DNA of 34,010 nt, from assembly GCA_023399455.1 (NCBI GenBank), contig JAEWPN010000075.1, positions 1-34,010 on the forward strand, written 5' to 3'. Below, piece by piece: positions 1-8,503 of this stretch. The stretch's first letter is position 1. Each line of letters begins with the position of its first letter. This DNA is from Bacillota bacterium. GTDB lineage: Bacteria > Bacillota > Clostridia > Lachnospirales > Lachnospiraceae. The notes beneath the pieces are model-generated. The model saw only the letters and a list, made by a program, of their open reading frames with translations, made no database searches and was not told where the DNA came from. The position numbers were made by a program, and so were the translations under genes.

Positions 1-591
1 TTTGGTGGTGATGTACGAAAGGAAGAGGATGTTAAGGAGGCTGTTTCAAGAGGAATAAAGGAATTCAAAAAAATCGATATCCTTTTCAGCAATGCGGGAA
101 TTGCCGCTTATGGCTATTCGTATGAGCTTACGCTGGAGCAGTGGGATGCAATGATCGATATTAATCTTAAGGGCGGGTGGCTTGTTTCCAAACATATTAT
201 CCCCCATATGATCGAACAAAACAGCGGTGTGATTATTTATAATTCATCGATCGCCGGCTTAAGGGGAATGAACAGAATGAGCCATTATGCGGCATCTAAG
301 CATGGGCTCATCGGTCTGGCAAGATCGCAGGCGATTGAGCTGGCGCCACATGGAATACGCGTTGTTACGCTTCATCCCACAGGAGTTAATACTCCTATGA
401 ACGATGGGCTCGCACAGATGGAAGGATCTACACCGTTGGAAATTGCAGAGCGTTCCGCAGGAAATCTTCTGCCGGTGCCATGGGTGGAAACAGAAGATGT
501 GGTAGAGTCGGTGAAGTTTATTGCAAGTGATAAAGCGAGATATATAACAGGAAGCCAGTTTGTGTTGGATGCCGGACTGCTTACAAGATAG
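1..591 (+). CDS. SDR-family NAD(P)-dependent oxidoreductase (5' truncated)
   Basis: The reading frame is open from the first base, so the gene starts outside the window; 196 residues remain. The visible part has the core of the short-chain dehydrogenase/reductase family: a GGDV turn (cofactor-binding region), an SNAGIA version of the NNAG motif, the catalytic Ser in NSSIAG, and the catalytic Tyr and Lys in HYAASKHG. It ends with the usual SDR tail (ITGSQFVLDAG). Such enzymes oxidise or reduce hydroxyl/carbonyl groups with NAD(P)H in the cytoplasm. The substrate cannot be told from sequence. It lies 51 bp ahead of an amino-acid ABC importer on the same strand and probably shares its transcript, so its substrate may be a product of the imported compound. 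Confidence 0.9.
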   Translation, partial: FGGDVRKEEDVKEAVSRGIKEFKKIDILFSNAGIAAYGYSYELTLEQWDAMIDINLKGGWLVSKHIIPHMIEQNSGVIIYNSSIAGLRGMNRMSHYAASKHGLIGLARSQAIELAPHGIRVVTLHPTGVNTPMNDGLAQMEGSTPLEIAERSAGNLLPVPWVETEDVVESVKFIASDKARYITGSQFVLDAGLLTR

Positions 592-642
592 TATTTGTAC
601 AACAGAGAAGAAAATTTTTATTAAAAATGAGGAGAAAATATT

Positions 643-1569
643 ATGAAAAAAAAGATTGTTTTAGGAGCATTATTAATTGCTATGGCAGGAATATTCGGAG
701 GATGCGGTAAAGCAGAGAGCGAAACAGCTGCAAAAAGTGCCGAAGAAACTTCTGCTCCGGAAGAGATAAATGAATCAGAAGCGGAAGCTGGTGAGGCAGA
801 AGCAGCAGAAAATGAAGAAACGCAAGCCGCCGGGAAGACAGCAGGGGATGAGGTAATCACAGTTTCTGTAGGAACGATGGGAACATACAGTCCTTTTAGC
901 TATGTAGATGAAAATGACTATCTGACAGGATATGATATTGAAGTTCTTCGCAAGGTGGAAGAGGTAGATCCCAGCCTGCATTTTGAATTTACTACAGGAC
1001 CATGGGAGTCATTATTTGTAGGACTGGATTCTGATAAATTCCAGATGCTTGCGAATCAGATATCCGGCACAGACGAACGCAGGGAGAAATATTATCTGAC
1101 AGAGAATCCTTATCATACGGCTGTGAATCAGTTGATTGTAAAAAAGGGAAGAACCGATATTAACGGATTTGAAGATCTGGTTGGAAAGAAGATCGGCCTT
1201 ACAGTCGGCGATGCACATAATATCGAAGCGGAAAAATGGAACGAAGAAAATGGGAATTCTTTAACACTTGTATATTACGAGGAAGACATTACAACTCTTC
1301 TTCAGGAAATCGTAAATGGAAAAATCGATGCAACATTGAATGATCCGGCTGTTGCAATCAGCAAAGCAGAAATCCAGGGTCTGGATGTAGAACCGGTCGG
1401 TGAGCGGCTTTCAGAAACTCCTGTATTTTTTATCTTTAAACAGGATGAGCTTGGAAAGACTCTTCAGGAGAAAATAGACGCTGCATTGGGACAGCTGATT
1501 GAAAGCGGAGAATTGTCAACGCTCTCAACGGAATGGTTTGAGGCTGATTATACACCACAGGGTAAATAG
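643..1569 (+). CDS. Amino-acid ABC transporter substrate-binding lipoprotein (SBP family 3)
   Basis: A 308-residue extracytoplasmic solute-binding protein. Residues 1-21 form a lipoprotein signal peptide (KKK, hydrophobic core, lipobox ending GGC with Cys21 as the lipidation site). An Ala/Glu-rich linker to about residue 66 tethers the domain to the membrane. The rest matches the polar amino acid (HisJ/GlnH) family: SVGTMGTYSPFSYVDEN and GYDIEVLRKVEE at the start, then a VGKKIGLTVGD hinge and NGKIDATLNDP. It delivers an amino acid or derivative to the permease and ATPase that follow directly. A GAGGAG ribosome site precedes the ATG. The exact ligand is unknown; the downstream amidohydrolase and serine dehydratase suggest a modified amino acid. 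Confidence 0.93.
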   Translation: MKKKIVLGALLIAMAGIFGGCGKAESETAAKSAEETSAPEEINESEAEAGEAEAAENEETQAAGKTAGDEVITVSVGTMGTYSPFSYVDENDYLTGYDIEVLRKVEEVDPSLHFEFTTGPWESLFVGLDSDKFQMLANQISGTDERREKYYLTENPYHTAVNQLIVKKGRTDINGFEDLVGKKIGLTVGDAHNIEAEKWNEENGNSLTLVYYEEDITTLLQEIVNGKIDATLNDPAVAISKAEIQGLDVEPVGERLSETPVFFIFKQDELGKTLQEKIDAALGQLIESGELSTLSTEWFEADYTPQGK

Positions 1570-1571
1570 TA

Positions 1572-2288
1572 ATGGGAAAAATATTTGATGTGGAGTTCAT
1601 GATAGAGATTATCCCGGATATTCTCAAGGGGATTCCTTATACGCTGACACTTGCGGTAGTTTCATTTATTATCGGGCTTTTTATTGGATTAATAGGGGCG
1701 CTGATTAAGATCTACAGGGTTCCTGTGCTGCGGTTTTTTACAGGGTTATATGTGTCCTTCTTTAGAGGGACACCCCTGATCGTACAAATCTTATTGTTTT
1801 ATTATGGTGTCCCTATTTTGCTAAGGATCATTAATCAGAAATTCGGAACCTCTTTCGATGTATCAGCGGTACCGGCCATGGTTTTTATGCTGGTGGCTTT
1901 TTCGGTCAGCGCCGGTGCCTATTTAACCGAATCCATTCGTGCGGCAATTATTTCCGTGGATAAGGGGCAATTGGAGTCCGCATACTCGGTTGGGATGAAT
2001 ACCACGCAAGCGATGATCCGGATAGTACTTCCGCAGGCCATAAAGGTTGCACTTCCCGTGTTTGCCAATTTCTTCATCGGCCTGCTAAAGGATACATCGT
2101 TAGCTTTTGCCGCTTCCGTAACTGAGATTATGGGGCAGGCTAAGATTGAGGCAGGAAGGGCATCTCGTTTCTTTGAGGCATATATCGATGCTGCGCTTAT
2201 TTACTGGGCGATATGTATTGTATTTGAATTTTTGGTAGCAAAACTGGAAAAAAATGTTCGAAGGAACGAGAGAGGTATGGCCAAATGA
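1572..2288 (+). CDS. Amino-acid ABC transporter permease (HisM/GlnP type)
   Basis: A 238-residue inner-membrane permease of the polar amino acid family, starting 2 bp after the binding protein stop. Hydrophobic segments lie near residues 20-45, 55-80, 90-115, 150-180 and 200-222. The family signature around FFRGTPLIVQILLFYYG is clear, and the EAA loop that docks the ATPase is visible as ESAYSVGMNTTQAMIRIVLPQAIKVALP (split here between residues about 136-163). With its neighbours it forms an importer; two copies, or a homodimer, would make the channel. The last codons overlap the ATPase start by 4 bp (ATGA), which points to translational coupling. Confidence 0.93.
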   Translation: MGKIFDVEFMIEIIPDILKGIPYTLTLAVVSFIIGLFIGLIGALIKIYRVPVLRFFTGLYVSFFRGTPLIVQILLFYYGVPILLRIINQKFGTSFDVSAVPAMVFMLVAFSVSAGAYLTESIRAAIISVDKGQLESAYSVGMNTTQAMIRIVLPQAIKVALPVFANFFIGLLKDTSLAFAASVTEIMGQAKIEAGRASRFFEAYIDAALIYWAICIVFEFLVAKLEKNVRRNERGMAK

Positions 2289-3037
2289 TAGATATTAGAG
2301 GAGTACAAAAGTCATTTAAGAATACCGTAGTCCTGAAAGGGGTCAATCTGACAGTGGAGGAAGGAGAGACCGTTGCCCTTATCGGCTCCAGCGGTTCCGG
2401 TAAATCGACGCTGCTCAGATGTATTAATTTATTGGAGACACCGGATCAAGGCAGTATTGCGATCGGTGATTATAAGTTCAAAGCACATGATATTTCGAGA
2501 CATACAAAAAAAGAAGTAAGAAAAAGAACAGGTATGGTTTTCCAAAGTTTCGGACTTTTTGAAAATAAGACTGCGCTGGAAAATGTGACAGAAGCATTAA
2601 TAGTAGTACAAAAAAAGAAGAAGGCCGAGGCCATCGAAATCGGGCGGTTTTACCTTGACAAAGTAGGTATGCTCAATCGGGCCAGTTACTATCCGACAGC
2701 GTTATCGGGCGGACAGAAGCAGCGAGTGGCGATTGCGAGAGCGTTGGCACTTAACCCTCAGATAATTTTATTTGACGAGCCTACTTCTGCCCTGGACCCG
2801 GAGCTCGTTCAAGAGGTTTTGCAGGTGATTAAACAGGCATCCGATGACAGGATGACTATGCTGATCGTTACACACGAAATGGATTTTGCAAGGGAGGTTT
2901 CCGATAAGGTGGCATTTATGGATGATGGCATCGTGTTAGAGGTGGCGCCTCCGGAAAAGTTGTTTTTTCATCCGGAGAATGAGAGAACAAAACAATTTAT
3001 TGACAGATATATGCAAAGATTCAGTTATACAATATAG
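2285..3037 (+). CDS. Amino-acid ABC transporter ATP-binding protein (GlnQ/HisP type)
   Basis: A 250-residue cytoplasmic ATPase that powers the importer. It has a Walker A (GSSGSGKST), a Q-loop (MVFQSFGLF), the ABC signature (LSGGQKQRVAIARAL), a Walker B (IILFDEPTSALDPELV) and the H-loop (VTHEMDFAREV), all in normal order. The EMDFAREVSDKVAFMDDGIVLE stretch (residues about 198-219) is typical of the polar amino acid subfamily. It overlaps the permease by 4 bp. Length and motifs are complete, so the importer is probably functional. Confidence 0.95.
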   Translation: MIDIRGVQKSFKNTVVLKGVNLTVEEGETVALIGSSGSGKSTLLRCINLLETPDQGSIAIGDYKFKAHDISRHTKKEVRKRTGMVFQSFGLFENKTALENVTEALIVVQKKKKAEAIEIGRFYLDKVGMLNRASYYPTALSGGQKQRVAIARALALNPQIILFDEPTSALDPELVQEVLQVIKQASDDRMTMLIVTHEMDFAREVSDKVAFMDDGIVLEVAPPEKLFFHPENERTKQFIDRYMQRFSYTI

Positions 3038-3055
3038 AACTTAGGAGGTCAGGTT

Positions 3056-3580
3056 ATGGCATATATATCACAGATAGAATATGAAAAGGCATCTGATGAG
3101 GTGAAACATCAAATCGATAAGCAGATCAGTGACAACGGGCGCATTACAAATATGAAACTGACGTTGCTCCATTCGCTCCCATCGTATCACGCATTGATGG
3201 AATGGTATCCGCTTGAGAAAACCATCGAGCAGTTTCTTGGAGAACGAGCGGTGAATTTCTTCTGTTATGCGATATCAACAGAAAATGATTGTCTCATATG
3301 CAGTGTCTTTTTCCGCAAGATACTTAAGGATCTGGATATTGATTTCGATACTTTTCAGTTTACGGAAGAGGAGGATATTCTTATCCGGTATGGAAGAGCT
3401 ATTGTAAACGATTCGAATCACGTTCCGGCAGAAATTTTTGATGAATTAAAAAAGCATTGGAACGAGGAGCAGATCGTAGCGATTACAGCATTCGCAACGA
3501 TCATGATCGCAACGAATCTGATTAATAAGATTCTTCAGGTAGATTTGGACGATTACCTTAAAGCATATACAAAGGATTAA
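3056..3580 (+). CDS. AhpD/carboxymuconolactone decarboxylase-like protein
   Basis: A 174-residue helical protein resembling the AhpD-like/CMD fold. The recognisable part is residues 70-90, where a CxxC pair (Cys79, Cys82) sits after a TEND stretch, as in the AhpD motif E-x-x-C-x-x-C-x-x-x-H. The final His, which belongs to the peroxidase proton relay of true AhpD, is Phe86 here. The enzyme may therefore have a different redox or decarboxylase-like role. The C-terminal part (EEQIVAITAFATIMIATNLINKI) is the usual second CMD helix pair. An AGGAGG ribosome site precedes the ATG. It lies 18 bp after the ATPase gene and 10 bp before the amidohydrolase gene, so it belongs to the same operon. Its role there is unknown. 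Confidence 0.75.
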   Translation: MAYISQIEYEKASDEVKHQIDKQISDNGRITNMKLTLLHSLPSYHALMEWYPLEKTIEQFLGERAVNFFCYAISTENDCLICSVFFRKILKDLDIDFDTFQFTEEEDILIRYGRAIVNDSNHVPAEIFDELKKHWNEEQIVAITAFATIMIATNLINKILQVDLDDYLKAYTKD

Positions 3581-3590
3581 GCGGGGCGGT

Positions 3591-4715
3591 ATGGACAAGG
3601 ATTGGAAGGAAATATTCTGCTGGTTCCATGAACATCCGGAGCTGGGATATCAAGAATATGATACAACACGGAAAATCAAAGAAATTCTTCAAAAGGACGG
3701 TATCGAGATAGTAAAGACTGGCCTTTCGACAGGATTGATTGCAGTAGTGCGCGGGAGTAAGAAGGGAAAGAACGTCGCTTTCAGGGCGGATATCGATGCA
3801 TTGCCGATAGAAGAGCAAACAGGGCTTTCTTATACTTCCGTCCATAGCGGCATCATGCATGCCTGCGGTCATGATTTTCATATAACGACAGCACTTGCAG
3901 CAGCAGAACGTCTGCATGAAAAAAGAAAAGAGATATCGGGAAACGTATTTTTTATTTTTCAGCCTGCGGAAGAGGTGGCAGATGGTGCCAAAACAGTAAT
4001 ACAAACAGGAGTGCTGAAGGAAGTGGACGAGTATTATGCTTTTCATGCAGATCCGGCACTTCCGACAGGAACGATCGGGCTGAAAAAGGGAACCATTATG
4101 GCAGCCGTTGATCAGTTTAAGGTTACCATAAAGGGAAAGGACGCGCATGCGGCAATGCCCCATTTGGGAAATAATCCCATACCTGTGATGGCGCAGATGA
4201 TGCTTGTCTTACAGACATCAGTGCCTCAAAAGGTTCCGGCTATCCATCCCAGTGTACTTAGCTTTACGCAGATATGCGCCGGGAATACATGGAATGTAAT
4301 TCCCGGGAGCGGCTTTTTTCAAGGTACGATGCGCAGCATACTCTTTCGGGAAAGAAAAGAGATGAAAGAACGTTTTTTTACTATTGTTCAGGAATTTGCA
4401 ACGATGAACGATATGCAGGTGCGTATCGAATGGCATGAAGGTCCGGCCCCTATTGTTAATGATGAGGGTCTGTGCGATACAATAGAGCGCATTGCAAAAA
4501 AGAATCATTTCAGTATAAAACATGTCGAAACCAATATGATCAGTGATGATTTTTCATGCTATTTGGAAGCGAATGAAAAGGCGGCGGGGATGTACCTTAA
4601 AGTAGGAACAGGAGAAGGACATCCGCTTCACAATTCCGGGTTTACGGTGGATATTGCCGCGATAGAAATTGCGGCAGGGCTATTGACCGATATCTTACTG
4701 GAAGCAGTCAGATAG
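3591..4715 (+). CDS. M20 family amidohydrolase (N-acyl-amino-acid hydrolase type)
   Basis: A 374-residue metal-dependent amidohydrolase of the M20D group, which includes hippurate hydrolase, N-acyl-L-amino acid amidohydrolase and IAA-amino acid hydrolase. The family landmarks are present in order: FHEHPELGYQEYDT near the N-terminus, RADIDALPIEEQTGL, the metal-binding HACGHDFH, QPAEEVADGA with the catalytic Glu, FHADP, the small-domain start MAAVDQFKVTIKG and DAHAAMPH, and the C-terminal ligand in GHPLHNSGF. Length is normal. Known members hydrolyse the amide bond between an acyl group and an amino acid. The position between an amino-acid importer and a serine dehydratase suggests it releases a free amino acid from an imported N-acyl form; that is inference. 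Confidence 0.93.
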   Translation: MDKDWKEIFCWFHEHPELGYQEYDTTRKIKEILQKDGIEIVKTGLSTGLIAVVRGSKKGKNVAFRADIDALPIEEQTGLSYTSVHSGIMHACGHDFHITTALAAAERLHEKRKEISGNVFFIFQPAEEVADGAKTVIQTGVLKEVDEYYAFHADPALPTGTIGLKKGTIMAAVDQFKVTIKGKDAHAAMPHLGNNPIPVMAQMMLVLQTSVPQKVPAIHPSVLSFTQICAGNTWNVIPGSGFFQGTMRSILFRERKEMKERFFTIVQEFATMNDMQVRIEWHEGPAPIVNDEGLCDTIERIAKKNHFSIKHVETNMISDDFSCYLEANEKAAGMYLKVGTGEGHPLHNSGFTVDIAAIEIAAGLLTDILLEAVR

Positions 4716-4755
4716 ATTCCAAATATAAATGAAACGCAGGAGTGAAAAAAGCACG

Positions 4756-6183
4756 ATGTTAGAATTGTATCCGGATTTTTATAATGATGTTTTTGGGCCG
4801 ATTATGCAGCCCGGCTCGAGTTCTCACACAGCCGGTCCGTGCAGGATCGGCTATGTTGCGTCCTGTCTGCTGGATGCGCCGCTGAAGCAGATACAGGTGT
4901 ATCTGGATCCGGATGGCTCTTTTGCCGGAACTTTTGGATGGATGAATGAAGACCTGGGAATGCTTGCTGGTGCTTATGGTTTTTTGCCTGAGGAGGAAAA
5001 GATATTTGATATCAGGCAGATTTTAAGTGAAGAGGGCATCCCTTATCGTTTTGATTTCGAGAAGATAGCGGAAAGCTCTCATCCAAATGCAGTCAAATTT
5101 GTTCTGACAGACAGGAACGATGAGCAGGCAGTGCTTGTCGGTAATTCCATCGGAGGCGGAATGATAGAGGTTGTATGGGCTATGGGCATCCCGATATCCT
5201 TTAAAGGGGATAAAGAATTAGTGCTCCAAGGAAACCGCAGGCAGTACGTCCTTAAACCGATCTTGCCTGTTATTACGACGGAAAGAAAAAAGCCCCAGCT
5301 TTTCGCAGATTTTGAAGAATGGATCCGGATCTCGGAAGTAAATCATCAAAGCTTGTGGGAAACCGCACTTGTATATGAAGAGAATTCCTCCGGATGGGGC
5401 AGAGGAGAGATTGTAGAGTACATGAGAAAAATCCAGCGGCTGCTCAAAAGGCAGACAGATTACATAGATGAAGCGCAGGAACAGCTTTTGGAAACACCTT
5501 TTTCCGGTTATCATTTTCGTAAGTGGGAGAATTATTGTAAACAATCGCCTCCGGCTGTTGGAGGTGTTATTACGAACGCGTTGACATACTCATATCGCGC
5601 TCAGGCATTCAGGAGAGGTGTTCAAATCGTACCGGGGCCTATGGGAACCGGAGGAGGATATTTGTATTCTGCCGTAAGAGCGGTTATGGAGGCAAGGCAT
5701 CTGTCCGAGGAAGATGTCTTGCATGGATTGTTTGTTGCCGCGGGTGTAGGAGTAATCTGTTATACGAGGTCGGAACCCACCGGCGAAACAACAGGGTGTG
5801 CCGGGGAATGCGGTGTCTGTTCAGCCATGGCGGCAGCAGCGATAACAGAAATGTCCAGCGGAACTCCAAGTCAGGTGGAAAGCGCGGCGTCATTAGCATT
5901 ACAGGCAGCCATCGGCTGGCCCTGCGATCCGATACCGGGCGGAAATAATCAGCCATGCTTTAGCAGATTTACTACGGCTATAACAATGGCAATTACATTT
6001 TCTGACCTTGCCTTGTCGGGAAGGGAAGGTGTAATACCTTTTCATGAGGTTGTAGACGTGATGGACAGCGTGGGGAGAGAAATGCCAGCTGGCCTTAAGT
6101 GTACTGCACAAGGGGGGCTGTGCGCTTCGCCCGAGGCGGCAGAATGTAAAAGGAGGTTTATTTCTGCGACGGGTTTAATATAA
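4756..6183 (+). CDS. Iron-sulfur L-serine ammonia-lyase, single-chain (beta and alpha domains fused)
   Basis: Converts L-serine to pyruvate and ammonia in related enzymes. From the start chosen here the protein has 475 residues. The N-terminal beta domain carries PGSSSHTAGP (residues 19-28) and an ACT-like stretch (VLVGNSIGGGMIEVVW). The alpha domain carries GPMGTGGGYLYSAVR and three candidate [4Fe-4S] cysteines in TGCAGECG, WPCDP and NNQPC, matching the pattern of type II serine dehydratases. The frame also opens at 4729, but no ribosome site precedes that ATG. An AGGAG lies at 4738-4742, and family members begin close to the FGPIMQPGSSSH motif, so 4756 is preferred. It is the last gene of the catabolic operon. 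Threonine or another beta-hydroxy amino acid is an alternative substrate. Confidence 0.9.
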   Translation: MLELYPDFYNDVFGPIMQPGSSSHTAGPCRIGYVASCLLDAPLKQIQVYLDPDGSFAGTFGWMNEDLGMLAGAYGFLPEEEKIFDIRQILSEEGIPYRFDFEKIAESSHPNAVKFVLTDRNDEQAVLVGNSIGGGMIEVVWAMGIPISFKGDKELVLQGNRRQYVLKPILPVITTERKKPQLFADFEEWIRISEVNHQSLWETALVYEENSSGWGRGEIVEYMRKIQRLLKRQTDYIDEAQEQLLETPFSGYHFRKWENYCKQSPPAVGGVITNALTYSYRAQAFRRGVQIVPGPMGTGGGYLYSAVRAVMEARHLSEEDVLHGLFVAAGVGVICYTRSEPTGETTGCAGECGVCSAMAAAAITEMSSGTPSQVESAASLALQAAIGWPCDPIPGGNNQPCFSRFTTAITMAITFSDLALSGREGVIPFHEVVDVMDSVGREMPAGLKCTAQGGLCASPEAAECKRRFISATGLI

Positions 6184-6195
6184 CAGACAAAATTA

Positions 6196-6224
6196 TGGAC
6201 ATAAAAGAATATATCTATTAAAAT
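6196..6224 (+). promoter_or_regulatory. Candidate promoter of the agr-like two-component operon
   Basis: TGGACA (6196-6201) and TAAAAT (6219-6224) are separated by 17 bp, a good sigma-A spacing, about 60 bp upstream of the response-regulator ATG. No LytTR-type direct repeat is seen here, so the sensor genes may be expressed constitutively. Confidence 0.5.
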
Positions 6225-6284
6225 ATTTGTTATACAGTCATGAAATATAAATACAGATAGAGTTTATAGGGAGGGGGATAACCT

Positions 6285-7025
6285 ATGTACTATGTGGCAA
6301 TTTGTGATGACGATAAGAGATTTGTTCAGTATGTAAAAAGGATAATTTTAAGCAGTGGTCTTGATGAAAGCGAAGTTTTTTTCTATGAATATTATTCAGG
6401 GGAGGAATTAATAGAAAAATGTAAAACACAGGATAATATTGATTTGCTTATACTGGATATGCAAATGAAGAAAATTAATGGAGATGAAACGGCCAAACAG
6501 TTTAGGATAAGGTTTCCCATGTCAATTTTAGTGTTTTGTTCCGGCAGCTGTCAGCCAACCGTAAAATGTTTTGAAGCAGCACCTTTTCGTTATTTGCTGA
6601 AGGAATATACGGACAAGCGCATGCAGCAGGAAATGAAAATAATTATCCGGGAGATGAAAAATAAAAAGACGGAACCGTACATTGTTGGAAACCGGCATTA
6701 TAATACAGTAAAGTTAAAACCGGAGGAAATATTATATATAGCAATTGCCAGACGCGGAAGTAACATATATGCCTGCCCTAATATTAAAAAATATGATTTC
6801 GAAAACAACATAACATGCAAAGAAAGAGTGGATGAATTATATCCCATACTAAAAGATTACGGTTTTGCGTATGCCCATAATAGCTACATTGTAAATTTAA
6901 AATACATCAGGAGAAAAACGACGACAGAATTAGAACTGGTAGATGGCACTATTTTATCTATTGCGCGTTCGAAGGAAAAAGAACTCAGAGTCGAACTGGC
7001 AAGGAGCATGGCCAGGAAATATTGA
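6285..7025 (+). CDS. LytTR-family response regulator (AgrA-like)
   Basis: A 246-residue two-component response regulator. The receiver domain (about 1-120) has the acidic pocket DDD at 8-10 and the phospho-acceptor Asp58 in LLILDMQM. Its conserved Lys is in the FRYLLKEYTD segment. The C-terminal LytTR DNA-binding domain (about 135-240) shows YNTVKLKPEEILYIA and FAYAHNSYIVNLKYIR, the usual LytTR core. LytTR regulators of this class bind pairs of 9-bp direct repeats spaced about one helical turn pair apart; two such promoters occur in this window (8438-8503 and 13181-13246). An AGGGAGGGGG ribosome site precedes the ATG. The sensor kinase gene follows 16 bp downstream. It is the probable output of the AgrBD system at 13274-14025. 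Confidence 0.92.
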   Translation: MYYVAICDDDKRFVQYVKRIILSSGLDESEVFFYEYYSGEELIEKCKTQDNIDLLILDMQMKKINGDETAKQFRIRFPMSILVFCSGSCQPTVKCFEAAPFRYLLKEYTDKRMQQEMKIIIREMKNKKTEPYIVGNRHYNTVKLKPEEILYIAIARRGSNIYACPNIKKYDFENNITCKERVDELYPILKDYGFAYAHNSYIVNLKYIRRKTTTELELVDGTILSIARSKEKELRVELARSMARKY

Positions 7026-7041
7026 AGTATAAGGGGATATT

Positions 7042-8358
7042 ATGGAGTATTTGGATAAGGCAGTTTTGTTGTTGAGCTGTGTAGTGGAAGTATATATATT
7101 ATTCGATTTTTTCGACAATTTTTTTGAACGCAGAGGATCGTTTGAAATAAATAGAAGGATCATATTAATCAGTATTATAACCACAGGCATAATGTTTTTG
7201 ATTAATTTGATGAACAATACATACTTGAATTTATTTGGTGTGGCAATTTTATTTTTTTTATATGTAAGCTTACTGTTTTGTACAAGCTTTGGAAACCGTT
7301 TGATTTATCTTATCATTGCTTTATCTATATTTTGGGGATGTGAATTTCTATTTGCCATATTATTAGAAATACCATCATACTTTCACCAACAGACAAGCAT
7401 TGTCAGGTTATCGGCAATTCCCTGGCAGATGCTGACAATGAAATTACTGACATATATTTTGTTCGTGATCATAAAGCAGGTATCGAATAAGTCCAGAAAG
7501 AGAATGAATAGTAAAATCTTTATGATGTATTTATGTGTTCCGATAGCAAATCTGGGAATTATGCTGCTTACCTATTATTCGGGCTTGGAATTTAGTGAAA
7601 AGCTTTCGATGAGACTTTTAATGTCTGTGTGCTTTGCACTTATGCTGCTTGGAAATATTCTCATATTTTATGCATTTAACCGGTACTCGGAAGAGATGTC
7701 CCTGAATATGAGACAAGAGGTAACGATCGTCCGTCAGAATGCAGATTTAAGTTATTATGCCCACGTACAGGAAACGAATGAAAAATACAAGGAGTTTATT
7801 CATAATACCAGCCATTATCTTAAAACAATAGGGGAACTCGCAAGGAAAAATCAAAATGACAGCATTTTAGACATTATATATGAATTAAACGTGGAACTGG
7901 AAAATAGTGCAATGGCCATATATAGTGAGAATCATGTTATAAATGCTATTTTGAATGAAAAAGAAGCTCAGTGTATCAAGGAAGGTATTCTTTTTGACGT
8001 GTATGCCGAACCGGGGACGCATATGGGAAGCGTTGCTGATGTAGATATGATAACTATGCTGGGTAATTTACTGGATAATGCGATATGTGCGGCGCGGCAG
8101 GGGAAAAAAGAACGATATGTCAGAACCCGTATTTTTATGCAGAATGATTGCAGCTTTTGTGTGGTGAAGATCACAAATGATTTTGGAGGAGAGATCATTC
8201 GCAGTGAGAAGGGGTTTGTTTCGACCAAGAAGGAAAAGGGAATTCATGGAATAGGCATTCAAAGTGTGAAAAATACTGCGGAGAAGTATAATGGATATCT
8301 GGAATGTTTTATTGAAAAAGATATTTTCACAGCTATTCTGGTTTTGCCTGCAATATAG
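7042..8358 (+). CDS. GHKL sensor histidine kinase (AgrC-like)
   Basis: A 438-residue membrane sensor kinase. Six or so hydrophobic segments fill residues 5-215, the arrangement of peptide-sensing AgrC-type kinases. A dimerisation/phosphoacceptor stretch follows near FIHNTSHYLKT (His254 or His258, a divergent form of the HDxxNH box). The GHKL ATPase domain runs from about 290, with the N-box GNLLDNAICAA (342-350) and a G-box at KGIHGIGIQSVKN. It follows the response regulator by 16 bp and ends in a strong terminator (8394-8433). By position and type it should detect the cyclic peptide made by the AgrD-like precursor at 13274. The cognate pairing is inference because 4.9 kb separates them. Confidence 0.9.
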   Translation: MEYLDKAVLLLSCVVEVYILFDFFDNFFERRGSFEINRRIILISIITTGIMFLINLMNNTYLNLFGVAILFFLYVSLLFCTSFGNRLIYLIIALSIFWGCEFLFAILLEIPSYFHQQTSIVRLSAIPWQMLTMKLLTYILFVIIKQVSNKSRKRMNSKIFMMYLCVPIANLGIMLLTYYSGLEFSEKLSMRLLMSVCFALMLLGNILIFYAFNRYSEEMSLNMRQEVTIVRQNADLSYYAHVQETNEKYKEFIHNTSHYLKTIGELARKNQNDSILDIIYELNVELENSAMAIYSENHVINAILNEKEAQCIKEGILFDVYAEPGTHMGSVADVDMITMLGNLLDNAICAARQGKKERYVRTRIFMQNDCSFCVVKITNDFGGEIIRSEKGFVSTKKEKGIHGIGIQSVKNTAEKYNGYLECFIEKDIFTAILVLPAI

Positions 8359-8393
8359 TATAAAAATTAAATAAAGAAATTATATAATGATAG

Positions 8394-8433
8394 AAGATGT
8401 ATACGTTAAAAGCAGCGTATACATCTTTTTTTT
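8394..8433 (+). terminator. Rho-independent terminator of the two-component operon
   Basis: A 12-bp perfect stem (arms AAGATGTATACG at 8394-8405 and CGTATACATCTT at 8416-8427) with a 10-nt loop, running into eight T residues (8426-8433). A similar terminator recurs at 10833-10870. Confidence 0.88.
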
Positions 8434-8437
8434 GACA

Positions 8438-8503
8438 AAAACTGGCCTTTAAATTACCAAAAGTGCCAATAGCATTGTTTATTTATTCAAGTAAATATAA
8501 AAT
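8438..8503 (+). promoter_or_regulatory. LytTR-type quorum-sensing promoter 1
   Basis: Direct repeats AAAACTGGC (8438-8446) and AAAAGTGCC (8459-8467) start 21 bp apart. They are followed 7 bp later by a weak -35 TTGTTT (8475-8480), a 17-bp spacer and the -10 TAAAAT (8498-8503). Every element is at exactly the same relative position in promoter 2 upstream of the AgrD-like gene. This is the layout expected for activation by a LytTR/AgrA-type regulator. It would transcribe the leader and genes from about 8510 onward. Confidence 0.72.

Noticed and set aside
3558..4163. 201-codon minus-strand frame over the amidohydrolase
   Set aside because: The plus-strand gene has all M20 motifs; this frame has no ribosome site or domain.
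8432..8437. TTGACA as a -35 box for promoter 1 (and its copy at 13175-13180)
   Set aside because: No -10 lies 16-18 bp downstream in either copy. The TTGTTT/TA(A/G)AAT pair fits better. Its conservation may mean it belongs to the regulator site.
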